This document shows, in pieces, positions 20,763 to 30,768 of a DNA stretch of 33,931 bases (the first letter of the stretch is position 1; the number at the start of each line of letters is the position of its first letter). The translations under genes and the position numbers were made by a program. A model generated the notes under the pieces. It made no database searches. It was not told the origin of the DNA and saw only the letters and a list, made by a program, of their open reading frames with translations. The DNA lies in NCBI GenBank assembly GCA_016937115.1, contig JAFGWN010000044.1, positions 1-33,931 of the forward strand. The letters run 5' to 3'. This DNA is from Balneolaceae bacterium. GTDB lineage: Bacteria > Bacteroidota > Rhodothermia > Balneolales > Balneolaceae.

Positions 20763-22205
20763 ATGACTTATCTAAATCAATATTACCATACGTTGTTCGG
20801 TAAAACCTCTCTATTCTGTCTTGCCGTATTTATTGGATTGAGCTGTGCCCGCAGTGCCAATCCCGATATTGAGCGCGGTTCGGATTATGAATATCGCCCG
20901 GGATATCCCGAAGTACGGTTTTCGGCGGTGGGATTTCTAAATGAGGATAACCAGCCCAGTATTAATTTAGCTGCCGACATCGTGTATGGCAGCCTAATTT
21001 TTAAAGAATTTGAGGGGACTCAGCAAGCACAAATAGGTATTGATGTTCGTATTGTAAAAAAAGAAACCGACGACAATGTCATCGATAGCAAGCATTACGA
21101 TATAGAAATCAAAAAAGAAGATTCCAGTATTACAACCAGCCAAAAATCTTTTATTTTTGAAAAACGTATTGATGTGCCGGCTGGCAGCTACACCGTTTAT
21201 TTTACGTTGACGGACAAAAACTCCGGCAAAAAAATTACCCGGTCCACCGATACCTCCATCCCCGATCCCACCAATAACCAAATCGATTTAACCGATATCA
21301 GGATGCTGGGAAAAGACATGGATGCAGATTCTCCCGACTGGTTCCCTATTACCACGTACGATGTGCCCGGACGCATAGACTCTCTGATGTTTATTTTCCA
21401 GGCAACCAACAACAGCTCCGACCAGCCGCTGACAATTAGCGCCGAGCTACTTCGGTTTGAATCGGATCAATCCATTGCACGGCCCATGTATTTTAATAAC
21501 TACAGTCCGTCGTCCATTCAATACAAAGGAATTGACTTTGATGAAGAAACCGTTATACGGCAGAGCCAGCGAAAATTGCTGGAGCCGGGCAGTGTTTTCA
21601 TCGAATTTCGGTTTGCCCGGCAAGAACGGGGAAACTACCGCTTTGAGGTGCGATCCGACAAAGAAGAAGATCAGTTATTTAAAGCGCGTGATTTTGGCGT
21701 GAAGAGTGAAAATTATCCTGCAATCAAAACAGCGCGTGAACTTGCCCGCCCCCTTGCCTACTTAATGGATGAAGGAGAATATGAAGATTTAATGGCCATA
21801 TCCGACTCAGATTCCCTTAAACAAGCCATCGATCGATTCTGGCTGAGAGAGATTGGCAATAAAAATGAAGCCATCAGTGTACTTAAACTGTACTACCAGC
21901 GGGTTGAAGAGGCCAACAAACAGTTTTCTAACTTCAAAGAAGGCTGGAAAACCGATACAGGTATGATATACATACTATTTGGCCCGCCGTGGTATGTTAA
22001 CAATCAGTTAGACGAAATGGTCTGGTCATATTCCTACAACCGCGACGACCCAAGTTATAACTACCTGTTTTTTCAGCCCAAGATTCAATCCGAATTTTAT
22101 CCTTTTGAACACTATATACTGCAGCGAAATCAACAGTATTATAGCGTAGAATTCCAGCAGGTTTCGCTCTGGCTTTCAGGGCTGATATTAACACGAAATG
22201 TGTAA
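20763..22205 (+). CDS. GWxTD domain-containing protein, probable exported or lipoprotein (480 aa)
   Basis: FKEGWKTDTGMIYILFGPPWYVNNQLDEMVWSYSYN matches the GWxTD motif; N-terminal hydrophobic segment followed by IGLSCARS. Confidence 0.85.
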   Translation: MTYLNQYYHTLFGKTSLFCLAVFIGLSCARSANPDIERGSDYEYRPGYPEVRFSAVGFLNEDNQPSINLAADIVYGSLIFKEFEGTQQAQIGIDVRIVKKETDDNVIDSKHYDIEIKKEDSSITTSQKSFIFEKRIDVPAGSYTVYFTLTDKNSGKKITRSTDTSIPDPTNNQIDLTDIRMLGKDMDADSPDWFPITTYDVPGRIDSLMFIFQATNNSSDQPLTISAELLRFESDQSIARPMYFNNYSPSSIQYKGIDFDEETVIRQSQRKLLEPGSVFIEFRFARQERGNYRFEVRSDKEEDQLFKARDFGVKSENYPAIKTARELARPLAYLMDEGEYEDLMAISDSDSLKQAIDRFWLREIGNKNEAISVLKLYYQRVEEANKQFSNFKEGWKTDTGMIYILFGPPWYVNNQLDEMVWSYSYNRDDPSYNYLFFQPKIQSEFYPFEHYILQRNQQYYSVEFQQVSLWLSGLILTRNV

Positions 22206-22342
22206 ACCCTGTTAAAATACCATGCGTTCGACATAAAGGCTCGTCAAAAACACAGTTGTCATCACGAAGAGGCTTTTTTTTATTCGTGTGACCGCAGCAA
22301 TGAAGACGATTTGGCGGTCTCTTCGCTCCATTTCTGGTCAGC

Positions 22343-22363
22343 CTCGGGGGAATTGCTCCCGAG
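22343..22363. repeat. Hairpin ctcggggg-aattg-ctcccgag inside a degenerate, repeat-like intergenic segment
   Basis: Read directly; lies about 140 bp downstream of the GWxTD gene stop. Confidence 0.5.
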
Positions 22364-22631
22364 AGTCGTTGAATATTTTGCGATAACCGTTCGTTTTATG
22401 GAGCTGAGGGTTAAATAGCTGAACCTGTTTAATTTTTAGTTCCCCTGCTAAGATCTTTAAAGTGCAGTATATACACCCTCAATACGCATATTCGGGGCTT
22501 TTTAAAAAATCTGCTCTTTAAAATTAAAAAATGTAAATAGCTGTTAAGAATGTTTTCCCATCGGGGAATACAACAAAATTGATTTAAGTAAATAGCATAA
22601 ATAATTTTGTTTTTTAAAAGCTAAAATTTAC

Positions 22632-22662
22632 ATTAAGATAACATAGAGGAGCAAATCTTAAT
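22632..22662. promoter_or_regulatory. Perfect 8-bp inverted repeat ATTAAGAT-N15-ATCTTAAT upstream of SusC
   Basis: attaagat at 22632-22639 and atcttaat at 22655-22662, about 150 bp before the SusC ATG. Confidence 0.35.
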
Positions 22663-22812
22663 CTTCTGTGGTTTTTTCACTGACAACACCAGATAAATAA
22701 AATGCTTTAATAGGTTATTGGCATTAAGGGGTTTCCATTTCAGGGGTTCTTGTGCCATAATTTTATTTATTTGCGTCTTCATTAAAATAATAAAAAACAA
22801 ACGAGGTTTTTT

Positions 22813-25701
22813 ATGCTTAGAAAGCTACTAACGCTGACATTTGCATTTCTGCTCTCTGCAGGGATGGCATTTGCTCAGTCATCAACAATTACAGGTACGG
22901 TCGTGGATGCCCAGTCTGGGGAACCGCTGGCCGGAGCCAACGTCTTTATTCAAGGATTATCCACTGGTGCAGCTACCAACGCCAATGGTGTTTTTGAAAT
23001 TGACGATGTGCCGTATGGTACCTACACATTCCGGACCACATTCGTGGGATATCGAACAGTAAACCGGGAAATAGAGGTAGATGCAGCCGAACAGACCGTA
23101 AATTTTGAACTGCAACCCGATCTTCAAAACCTGGATCAGGTCGTTGTTTCCGGTATTGCCGGTGAAACATCACGCGCAGTCTCACAGATTGCTGTTTCAA
23201 AAGTAAATGCCGAAGAACTGCAGGAAGCCAACACCTACTCCAGCGTAAGCGAGCTGCTTACCGGTAAAGCGGCCGGTGTAAATATTCAGCCTGCTTCCGG
23301 TAACCCGGGTGGTGGTGTTCGTTTTACCATCCGTTCAGGCGGTAGTCTTGGCGGTAACGGACAACCCGTTATTTACATTGACGGTACCCGTATTAACAAT
23401 GCCGAAGTTGAAGGTTTTGGTGTAGGCGGCCAGGGTATTGGCGTGCTTTCCGACTTAAACCCGAATGATATTGCTTCTGTAGAAATCCTTAAAGGTCCTG
23501 CTGCCGCTGCATTGTACGGTTCGCGCGGATCAAACGGGGTTGTTCTTATTGAAACCAAGAGCGGTAAAGGGATCCAGGGCGGTGATGTGAATGTTGACTT
23601 CCGTTCTTCTTATGGTCTCAATACCAAACAGGAGTCTTATGAGCAAATTAACATTCTCAGCGCCGAAGAGGCCGACAGTGTTATTGACAGCAATCCGTTT
23701 TACGACAATACCATAAGTGTAAGCGGCGGTACTCAATATGTACGCTACTACACTTCTTTGAACCAGCGATATGCTGAGGGTCTTGGACCACAAAACAAGC
23801 AGGATCGTCAGAGCTTCCGCGGTAATTTCGAAGCGTATCCGAACGATCAGTTAACGGTTCGTGCCAACACCTCATATACCATGAACGAGATACAGCGTCC
23901 GCAAAATGATAACAACATTTTTGGATGGTTGGGCAACCTGATTCTGGCTCCCGGTGGCAACACATACAGCTTTACACCAAGACCAGCTATTGAAGCTATT
24001 GAAGATAACAACGACTTCAAACGTTTTGTAGGATCGGTATCAGCTACATGGACACCCATAGAGAACCTGAACTTCAACGGTTCCATTGGGTATGACAATA
24101 GCAATCTGCGCCAAACCCAATTCTATAGCCCTAACTTTGGGTATGCCGGTATTATTAACGGTGAACGTGCAATCTATAACCGGGACAATGAGCAGATTAC
24201 CTACGATGCCAACATCTCCTACCTCTATACGCCGGTAGAAGATTTGCAGATTACCTCTATTGTTGGTACGCAGATATTCAACCGTCGTAACAATACATCG
24301 TTTATATCAAAGAATGATTTTGCCTCCAGTTCCATTAAAAATGTTGGTGCAGGAGCACTCTTTATCAGTGGCGATGAAAGTAATTTTCACGCACGTGATG
24401 CCGGCCTCTTTACCCAGCACGACTTAAACTTTGATGACACTTATTTCGTGTCGTTGGGTGGCCGTCTGGACTATGCCAGTGCTATTGGTGATGAAGCGCC
24501 GCAAATTTTCTATCCGCAGGCACGTGCCGCTGTTCGGTTAGACCAATTTGATTTCATGCCGGAAACGTTTGACCTGTTCAAGGTACGCGCTGCTTACGGC
24601 GAAACCGGAGCCCTTCCGGATCTTCTTGACGGTGTAAACCTGTTGTACGGTGCTTCTGCTTACGCGAATGGACGAGGTGCTGTTATCAGCGAAGTTGGTA
24701 ACCCGGAAATTGTACCGGAACGCGTAAAAGAGCTCGAAATCGGTCTTGATGTCGATTTCCTCAACAACTACGGTGCCCAGATCACCTATTACAACCAGAA
24801 TTCAACGGATGCTATTATCGACTTCGAACAGGCGCCTTCCACAGGGCTGACGTTCGATGATCCTCCGCTGAACGTTGGTGGTGTGCGCGGGCAAGGTGTT
24901 GAATTTGGATTTAACGGTACGCCGATCCTCACCGAAAACACCCAGTTAGACTTTAACATTACCGCTTCTTACCAAACCAACGAAGTTGAAGACCTCGGTG
25001 GCGCACAGCCTATCTTTGACGGCTTTGATGTAAACGTCATTAAAGTTGGGCTCCCCCGCTCTGCATTCTATGTAACCACGGTTGATGGCGCACTTCGCGA
25101 TGACCAGGGTAATATTGTTACTACCCCAAGTGGTGAGGCACCGGTACCCAATGTAAGTGATGAACGCCAATTCCTTGGCCAGCCCTATCCGGAATACAAC
25201 GGTTCATTCTCCATGACGTTCCGTTTCCTGAAAAACTTTGAGCTGTACCAGCTCTGGGACTGGGCAACAGGCCTTAGCGTGTATGACAACACGGAGATCT
25301 TCACGATTCTCTTTGCTAATAATTCAGAGTACAGTGCATTACAGGAGGCATTTAGCAATGCGTCTCCCGGAACGGCAGAATACCGTAGCGCAGCTGATGC
25401 GTTAGCCAACTCTAATCCAAACTATGATGGCAACTTCATTGAAGATGCCGATTATGTGAAGTTGCGTGAACTAAGTCTTTCGTACGACTTCAGTTCGGTA
25501 TTGGCTAACAGTGGCCTCGGTGATGCCATCCGGAATCTTCGGTTGAGCGTAGCCGGTCGCAACCTGCTGACGTTTACTGAATATGATGGTATTGATCCGG
25601 AAGTGAACTTTACCGGTTCCCGCAGCCTGACCCGCGGCGCCGACTTCCTGACGCTGCAAGTACCACGCACCTTCTACGGTACCATCAACATTGGATTTTA
25701 A
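22813..25701 (+). CDS. SusC/RagA family TonB-linked outer-membrane protein (962 aa)
   Basis: Signal peptide MLRKLLTLTFAFLLSAGMAFAQ; STITGTVVDAQSGEPLAGANVFI; LDQVVVSG; NGQPVIYIDGTRI...IASVEILKGPAAAALYGSRGSNGVVLIETKSG; barrel C-terminus YGTINIGF. Confidence 0.96.
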   Translation: MLRKLLTLTFAFLLSAGMAFAQSSTITGTVVDAQSGEPLAGANVFIQGLSTGAATNANGVFEIDDVPYGTYTFRTTFVGYRTVNREIEVDAAEQTVNFELQPDLQNLDQVVVSGIAGETSRAVSQIAVSKVNAEELQEANTYSSVSELLTGKAAGVNIQPASGNPGGGVRFTIRSGGSLGGNGQPVIYIDGTRINNAEVEGFGVGGQGIGVLSDLNPNDIASVEILKGPAAAALYGSRGSNGVVLIETKSGKGIQGGDVNVDFRSSYGLNTKQESYEQINILSAEEADSVIDSNPFYDNTISVSGGTQYVRYYTSLNQRYAEGLGPQNKQDRQSFRGNFEAYPNDQLTVRANTSYTMNEIQRPQNDNNIFGWLGNLILAPGGNTYSFTPRPAIEAIEDNNDFKRFVGSVSATWTPIENLNFNGSIGYDNSNLRQTQFYSPNFGYAGIINGERAIYNRDNEQITYDANISYLYTPVEDLQITSIVGTQIFNRRNNTSFISKNDFASSSIKNVGAGALFISGDESNFHARDAGLFTQHDLNFDDTYFVSLGGRLDYASAIGDEAPQIFYPQARAAVRLDQFDFMPETFDLFKVRAAYGETGALPDLLDGVNLLYGASAYANGRGAVISEVGNPEIVPERVKELEIGLDVDFLNNYGAQITYYNQNSTDAIIDFEQAPSTGLTFDDPPLNVGGVRGQGVEFGFNGTPILTENTQLDFNITASYQTNEVEDLGGAQPIFDGFDVNVIKVGLPRSAFYVTTVDGALRDDQGNIVTTPSGEAPVPNVSDERQFLGQPYPEYNGSFSMTFRFLKNFELYQLWDWATGLSVYDNTEIFTILFANNSEYSALQEAFSNASPGTAEYRSAADALANSNPNYDGNFIEDADYVKLRELSLSYDFSSVLANSGLGDAIRNLRLSVAGRNLLTFTEYDGIDPEVNFTGSRSLTRGADFLTLQVPRTFYGTINIGF

Positions 25702-25733
25702 TCACGATTTTAAATACTAAATCATATTTTATT

Positions 25734-26969
25734 ATGAGAATCTTTAAAAACTTAATTTTTACAGGATTGCTTGCCGGTGTGCTTCTCTTACCGGCTTGTG
25801 ATAACTTCGTAAATGAGGTTGATGATCCCATTGATGTGGTGAACTCTCAAGCTCTGACCACGGAGGACCAGGTCCCATTCTATATGACCGGGGTTAAAGG
25901 TCGCTACGACATCTTCCACGATAACATGACCGTGATTGCTTGCGGGCTCTCTGACGCTTGCGTGTTCCAGTCAGAATTCGTTTCGGATGCTACATTCCCG
26001 ACATTCCAGGACATCGATATCGGGGAAATTACCCTCGACAACAATAGTGTCGATGGACCATTTACTACAATAGGCCAGGCTCGCTTCTTAGCTGATGACT
26101 TCTTGTCACGGGTTGCTGAAATCGAATTCAGCGACGCTGCGCTAAAGCAGGAGGCTCTCTACACCGGGAATCTGTACGGCGGCCTTGCGCGCTATAATTA
26201 TGCCGTTTACTTCGGGCTCAATGAGAACGAAGGCGGCGGCGTCATTGATGCCGGGCCATTCATCCCATCATCAGAGATGTTTGCGCTGGCTTCAGACAAG
26301 CTGCAAGCAGCACTTAACAATGCTCCAACCGAATACGAAGCTCGCGTAGTGAATTCACTGCTCGGCCGTATTCAGCTGTACCAGGGTAATTATGATGCTG
26401 CAGAGCCCTTCCTTGAAGCAGGAATGGTAGAAGGCGATGCACCGCTACAGGCTGAATATTCGCTGGAATCCCAGAACGCGTGGGCAGCCCAGGCCGGTCG
26501 CAGCCGTAACCAGTACACTATTGATGAGCGGTTCCAGGACTACATTGATGAAAATCCACAGGAAGCCAATCGTATTCCTATCGAAGTGCTTCCGGAAAGC
26601 GAACTGCAAGATGCTGGTGTAGCTGCAGGACGGGACTTTTATCGCCAGACGAAGTATGAAGAACCATCAGATATCAATATCATGAAATGGCAGGAAAACC
26701 ACCTGATGCTGGCCGAAATTGCCGTACGTGATGGCAATCCGGCAACAGCACTTACACTTATCAACGAGGTGCGTGCCAGCCATGACATCGATCCTTTTGT
26801 AGGGGTTGTAACGATGGATGTTATTCTGGAAGAACGCGATAAAGAACTGTTTGTTACTGGAGAACGCATGATTGACCAGCGACGAACAAACACATTCCAC
26901 TTGCCTGAAGGGACATGGAGATATTTCCCCATTACCCAGAGCGAGCGAAACCAGAACGAGAACTTCTAA
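25734..26969 (+). CDS. RagB/SusD family protein, short form (411 aa)
   Basis: Lipobox GVLLLPACDNF; YNYAVYFGLNENEGGG; WQENHLMLAEIAVRDGNPATALTLINEVRASHDI; ILEERDKELFVTGERMIDQRRTN; 32 bp after SusC. Confidence 0.88.
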   Translation: MRIFKNLIFTGLLAGVLLLPACDNFVNEVDDPIDVVNSQALTTEDQVPFYMTGVKGRYDIFHDNMTVIACGLSDACVFQSEFVSDATFPTFQDIDIGEITLDNNSVDGPFTTIGQARFLADDFLSRVAEIEFSDAALKQEALYTGNLYGGLARYNYAVYFGLNENEGGGVIDAGPFIPSSEMFALASDKLQAALNNAPTEYEARVVNSLLGRIQLYQGNYDAAEPFLEAGMVEGDAPLQAEYSLESQNAWAAQAGRSRNQYTIDERFQDYIDENPQEANRIPIEVLPESELQDAGVAAGRDFYRQTKYEEPSDINIMKWQENHLMLAEIAVRDGNPATALTLINEVRASHDIDPFVGVVTMDVILEERDKELFVTGERMIDQRRTNTFHLPEGTWRYFPITQSERNQNENF

Positions 26970-27000
26970 TTCTCTTCTGAATAAGACATAGTTCTTTTAA

Positions 27001-27031
27001 GGCTGCTCCGATTATCGGGGCAGCCTTTTTT
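27001..27031 (+). terminator. Rho-independent terminator after the first plus-strand SusCD pair
   Basis: ggctgctccga-tta-tcggggcagcc followed by a T-run. Confidence 0.88.
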
Positions 27032-27135
27032 ATTTTATTAAGCTTAAAGAAGTCGTTTTTAAGATTTACCAATCAACCGAGAAAAGAAATACATAAAGAA
27101 GGGCTCTACAGGTATACAACCTTCCCGCACAAAAT

Positions 27136-27241
27136 GGACTATTCTACAATATATCGCGGAAGGCGTGACAGGATCTGCACCAGCACTTTATCGTTAAGAT
27201 AGTTTTCATTTCGCTGAATGAAGCAACCGCCCTCTCCTCAT
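27136..27241 (-). pseudogene. Remnant of the 3' end of an alanine racemase gene, paralogous to 32694..33860
   Basis: By-eye alignment to 32691..32798 gives about 14 substitutions and one 1-bp deletion over ~107 bp. The minus strand reads ...RAVASFSEM, then in the shifted frame NYLNDKVLVQILSRLPRYIVE*, versus intact MSVASFSEMTNYLNYEVLVQIPSRLPRHIVE*. Confidence 0.88.
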
Positions 27242-27635
27242 CCTTTTTCTTACTGGAATCTAACCAGATAAATTTTTGAAAGCGTTGAAGTTCCTCGAAT
27301 AATTCGGGGCTAATCTTCTTAGTTTATATAAAAACTGATTTTATTTTTTTAATCTAATAAGGCTTTATAAATGAATTAGTTTGTCTTGATAAAAAAATCA
27401 TTTGGTTTTTTTACATTATTTTATAGATTGATGAAGAATAAAAAGGTAGAAAATCTTGAGGTATTTTGATGGCTAGTCACCATCAGTAAAATTAATTGCC
27501 TTTAAGTTAACTTTAGGGTATTAGTCGGGATCAAATGTATATCACACACATCATTTCCATTCCACAGCATTGCCATATCCTATCTAAGCTGCAGGTAATT
27601 ATTCCATAACATACATAACCAAAAAGAGGTATATC

Positions 27636-30600
27636 ATGCTTAGAAAGCTACTAACACTCACAGCAGTGGTGGTATGTGCTCTTGTGATGACATCTGCGGC
27701 ATTTGCGCAGGGTACAATCACAGGTACAATCACCGATGCACAAACAGGAGAAACTATTCCCGGTGCTAACGTTTTTATCCCTGAATTGGGGCAAGGCGCT
27801 TCCACCGACGCAGAAGGACAATATACCATCAACAATGTGCCGGCCGGCACGTACAACATGCGGATCACTTTTGTTGGGTATAAAACGATCAATCGCTCTG
27901 TCGATGTTGATGCAGGCGAAGAAACCGTTCTTAATATTACCTTGGAGGCTGATGTTTTCGGTCTTGATGAAGTGGTTGTTACGGGTGTAGGCGTAGGGAC
28001 CCAGACCAAGAAACTGGGATTCACGGTTTCAAAAGTCAACGAAGAAGAATTGACGACTGTGCCGGCTTCCGATGTAGGTTCAGCCATACAAGCCAAAGTG
28101 CCCGGTATTAGCGTTGTAAAAGCATCCGGTGATCCTTCAGCAGCTGCCACTATTCGGCTGCGCGGCACAACATCGTTCGGTAATAATCAAGATCCGCTCA
28201 TTATTGTAGATGGTATTATTACAGACGGCAGCCTTTCGGATATTAATATGCAGAACGTAAAATCGATTGAGATTGTAAAAGGCGCCGCTGCCGCATCGCT
28301 TTATGGTTCGCTGGCAGGTAACGGAGTAATCCAGATTATTACTAAACGAGGAGCAGGAGCTACTGGTAAACCTCAGGTCACGCTTCGAACCGAATATGGA
28401 TTTTCAGAAATAGCAAAGGATTATCCCATAGCTACCACCCACCCCTGGGATGATGAGGGAGCTAACGCTCCTGTTCTGTCAGATGACGGGCAGGCTATCA
28501 TTGAATGGCCTGGATTTGGAACCTTTGATGCGGATCGGGTTTGGGATAACGAATACGCTGTTACCCATGATAACCTGGATGCAGTATTTGACGGGCAACC
28601 TTACAATTCAAACTTTATTAGTCTGGGAAATTCGGCGGAGTCATTCAATTATTATGCCTCCTTTGAAAACCTTACCCAAAATGGGGTTGTAAAAAACCTT
28701 CCGGATTATAACCGTAATAGCATCAAATTTAATGCCGATTATAACTACAATAAATTTGATCTGAAGTTCAGTGGTTCATATATCAATGCCCAATATCCTG
28801 ATATAACGGAACAGGGCCAGGGATCTAATTTCTTCTATTCTGTATTAACGACCCCTCCTTTTCTGAATTTCCTGGAAAAAAATCCAAATGGGACGTACAG
28901 TAACAATCCGCGCGGATATGATGTAGTAGGAAGTAACTTCCAGAACCCGCTCTATGTTGCCGAGCAGTTCAAGGATAACTTTGATCGCGACCGGTACATT
29001 ATGGGCTTTCATGCCAATTATGATCTAACTGAAAATATAAGCATTGATGCCCGTCAGTCGTTTGACAAACGGTCTACCATTCAGGAGACCTTTGCTCCGG
29101 TTGGATATCAAACTCCCACACCCAACAATCAGTTAAACAATGGGTACGAAGCCAGAGAAACCTTCGACAACTCAACCTCCGTGACCGAGTTGTGGGCTAC
29201 CGGTAGATTCGATATTGAAGACTTCAATATTCGAGTCATTGCCAAGTACCTGTATGAAGACCGGGACTATGAAAATTATGACTTCTCTGGTTTCAACTAC
29301 TCGGTATCGGGCATTCGCAGCTTCGGAGCTGTAGATCAATCCACCTATTCTATTGGATCTGAATTTATTGAAGAGCGGGCAGAGAACCTGATTCTTGATT
29401 CCCAGATCGATTATGATGATAAATTAATTCTTGGGGCCATGGTTCGGCGTGACGGCTCTTCCAGCTTTGGAGCAGATGAGCGCTATGCTATTTACTATCG
29501 TGGGTCATTAGCGTATCGTCTCACAGAAGATGTGGATCTTGGAAGTATAGATGAGCTTAAATTGCGTGCATCTCATGGTATCGCCGGCCAGCGGCCGCCG
29601 TTCGAAGCACAGTATGAGACCTATTCTGCCGGAACTACCGTATTGGTTCCCAATATTCTGGGTAACTCCGAAATCAAACCTTCGGTAGTTGCTGAAACAG
29701 AATTTGGCGTTGATGCAACATTCCTCAACAGGTTGAATACGTCCATCACCTATGCTTTAACCAATGTTACCAATGCCTACATTTTAGCACCCCTTACAGG
29801 TGTTAATGCATTTTCAGCGCAGTGGCAGAACGTGGGTGAAATTGAAAACAAAACCTTTGAGGCTTCGCTTCAGGGTAACCTGATACAGCAGGAAGATTTT
29901 CAGGCAGGTTTTAACATCTCTTTTAGTACAAACGAGCAAAAAGTTACCGACCTCGGAGGTGTTCCGGCATTTACACGTGGCCTTGGCGAGGGGGCAGCCA
30001 TCGACCTTTTCCGCTACGAAGAAGGCGTATCTATCGGGGCCATGTATGGAAATCAGCTTATCTCTTCTGTCGACCAGCTAACCGTTAATGAGGACGGGTT
30101 TGTTGTAAACGCCGGAGGCGGTACCCTTACACCGGACGACTTCAGCGTTAACGACCTTGGCCATGTTATTATAACAGATGATGCAGGTACTGAGGCCGAA
30201 CGCCCGATGTATCTGGTTGATGAGCTGGGGGATGCCCGGGTTGTACAAATCGGCGACACACAACCTGATTTCCAGGTTGGTTTTTCCGGTAATATCAACT
30301 ATAAAAACATTGGCCTTTTTATGGTGTGGGATTGGTCGCAGGGCGGCGAAGTGTACAACTACTCTAAACAGTTGCTCTACTTCAATTTCCGTCACCAAGA
30401 CCTGGAGACCCTTACCCGCGATGGATTTGACCCGCAGTATGCACTTGCCTCTGACGGGCTCTATAATGCGTCCAATGGTTCATCTTACTTTGTAGAAGAT
30501 GCTTCTTACCTGAAGCTTAGGGAATTGTCATTATCGTATACCCTTACCGGTGACAAACTTGGCTCCATAGGAAATTACCTGCGGGATATTCAATTTTCTG

Positions 30601-30749
30601 TAGTGGGCCGTAATCTGTTTACGTTTACGGATTATACGGGATACGATCCGGAAGTAGCACTACGATCAAATGCAACCAACTTCCGAATTGACGAGTATGC
30701 ATATCCCAACTTCCGAACCTACTCAGGATCGGTTCGTGTACGATTTTAA
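27636..30749 (+). CDS. SusC/RagA family TonB-linked outer-membrane protein (1037 aa)
   Basis: Signal peptide MLRKLLTLTAVVVCALVMTSAAFAQ; GTITGTITDAQTGETIPGANVFIPELGQGASTDAEGQYTI; LDEVVVTGVG; QDPLIIVDGIITDG...VKSIEIVKGAAAASLYGSLAGNGVIQIITKRG. Confidence 0.96.
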   Translation: MLRKLLTLTAVVVCALVMTSAAFAQGTITGTITDAQTGETIPGANVFIPELGQGASTDAEGQYTINNVPAGTYNMRITFVGYKTINRSVDVDAGEETVLNITLEADVFGLDEVVVTGVGVGTQTKKLGFTVSKVNEEELTTVPASDVGSAIQAKVPGISVVKASGDPSAAATIRLRGTTSFGNNQDPLIIVDGIITDGSLSDINMQNVKSIEIVKGAAAASLYGSLAGNGVIQIITKRGAGATGKPQVTLRTEYGFSEIAKDYPIATTHPWDDEGANAPVLSDDGQAIIEWPGFGTFDADRVWDNEYAVTHDNLDAVFDGQPYNSNFISLGNSAESFNYYASFENLTQNGVVKNLPDYNRNSIKFNADYNYNKFDLKFSGSYINAQYPDITEQGQGSNFFYSVLTTPPFLNFLEKNPNGTYSNNPRGYDVVGSNFQNPLYVAEQFKDNFDRDRYIMGFHANYDLTENISIDARQSFDKRSTIQETFAPVGYQTPTPNNQLNNGYEARETFDNSTSVTELWATGRFDIEDFNIRVIAKYLYEDRDYENYDFSGFNYSVSGIRSFGAVDQSTYSIGSEFIEERAENLILDSQIDYDDKLILGAMVRRDGSSSFGADERYAIYYRGSLAYRLTEDVDLGSIDELKLRASHGIAGQRPPFEAQYETYSAGTTVLVPNILGNSEIKPSVVAETEFGVDATFLNRLNTSITYALTNVTNAYILAPLTGVNAFSAQWQNVGEIENKTFEASLQGNLIQQEDFQAGFNISFSTNEQKVTDLGGVPAFTRGLGEGAAIDLFRYEEGVSIGAMYGNQLISSVDQLTVNEDGFVVNAGGGTLTPDDFSVNDLGHVIITDDAGTEAERPMYLVDELGDARVVQIGDTQPDFQVGFSGNINYKNIGLFMVWDWSQGGEVYNYSKQLLYFNFRHQDLETLTRDGFDPQYALASDGLYNASNGSSYFVEDASYLKLRELSLSYTLTGDKLGSIGNYLRDIQFSVVGRNLFTFTDYTGYDPEVALRSNATNFRIDEYAYPNFRTYSGSVRVRF

Positions 30750-30768
30750 TCCATAAAATTTATTTATT

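Noticed and set aside
27599-28168. 189-aa minus-strand ORF rich in S/T/V/P
   Set aside because: Antisense to the SusC N-terminus; the S/T/V/P bias is the expected mirror of the SusC codons.
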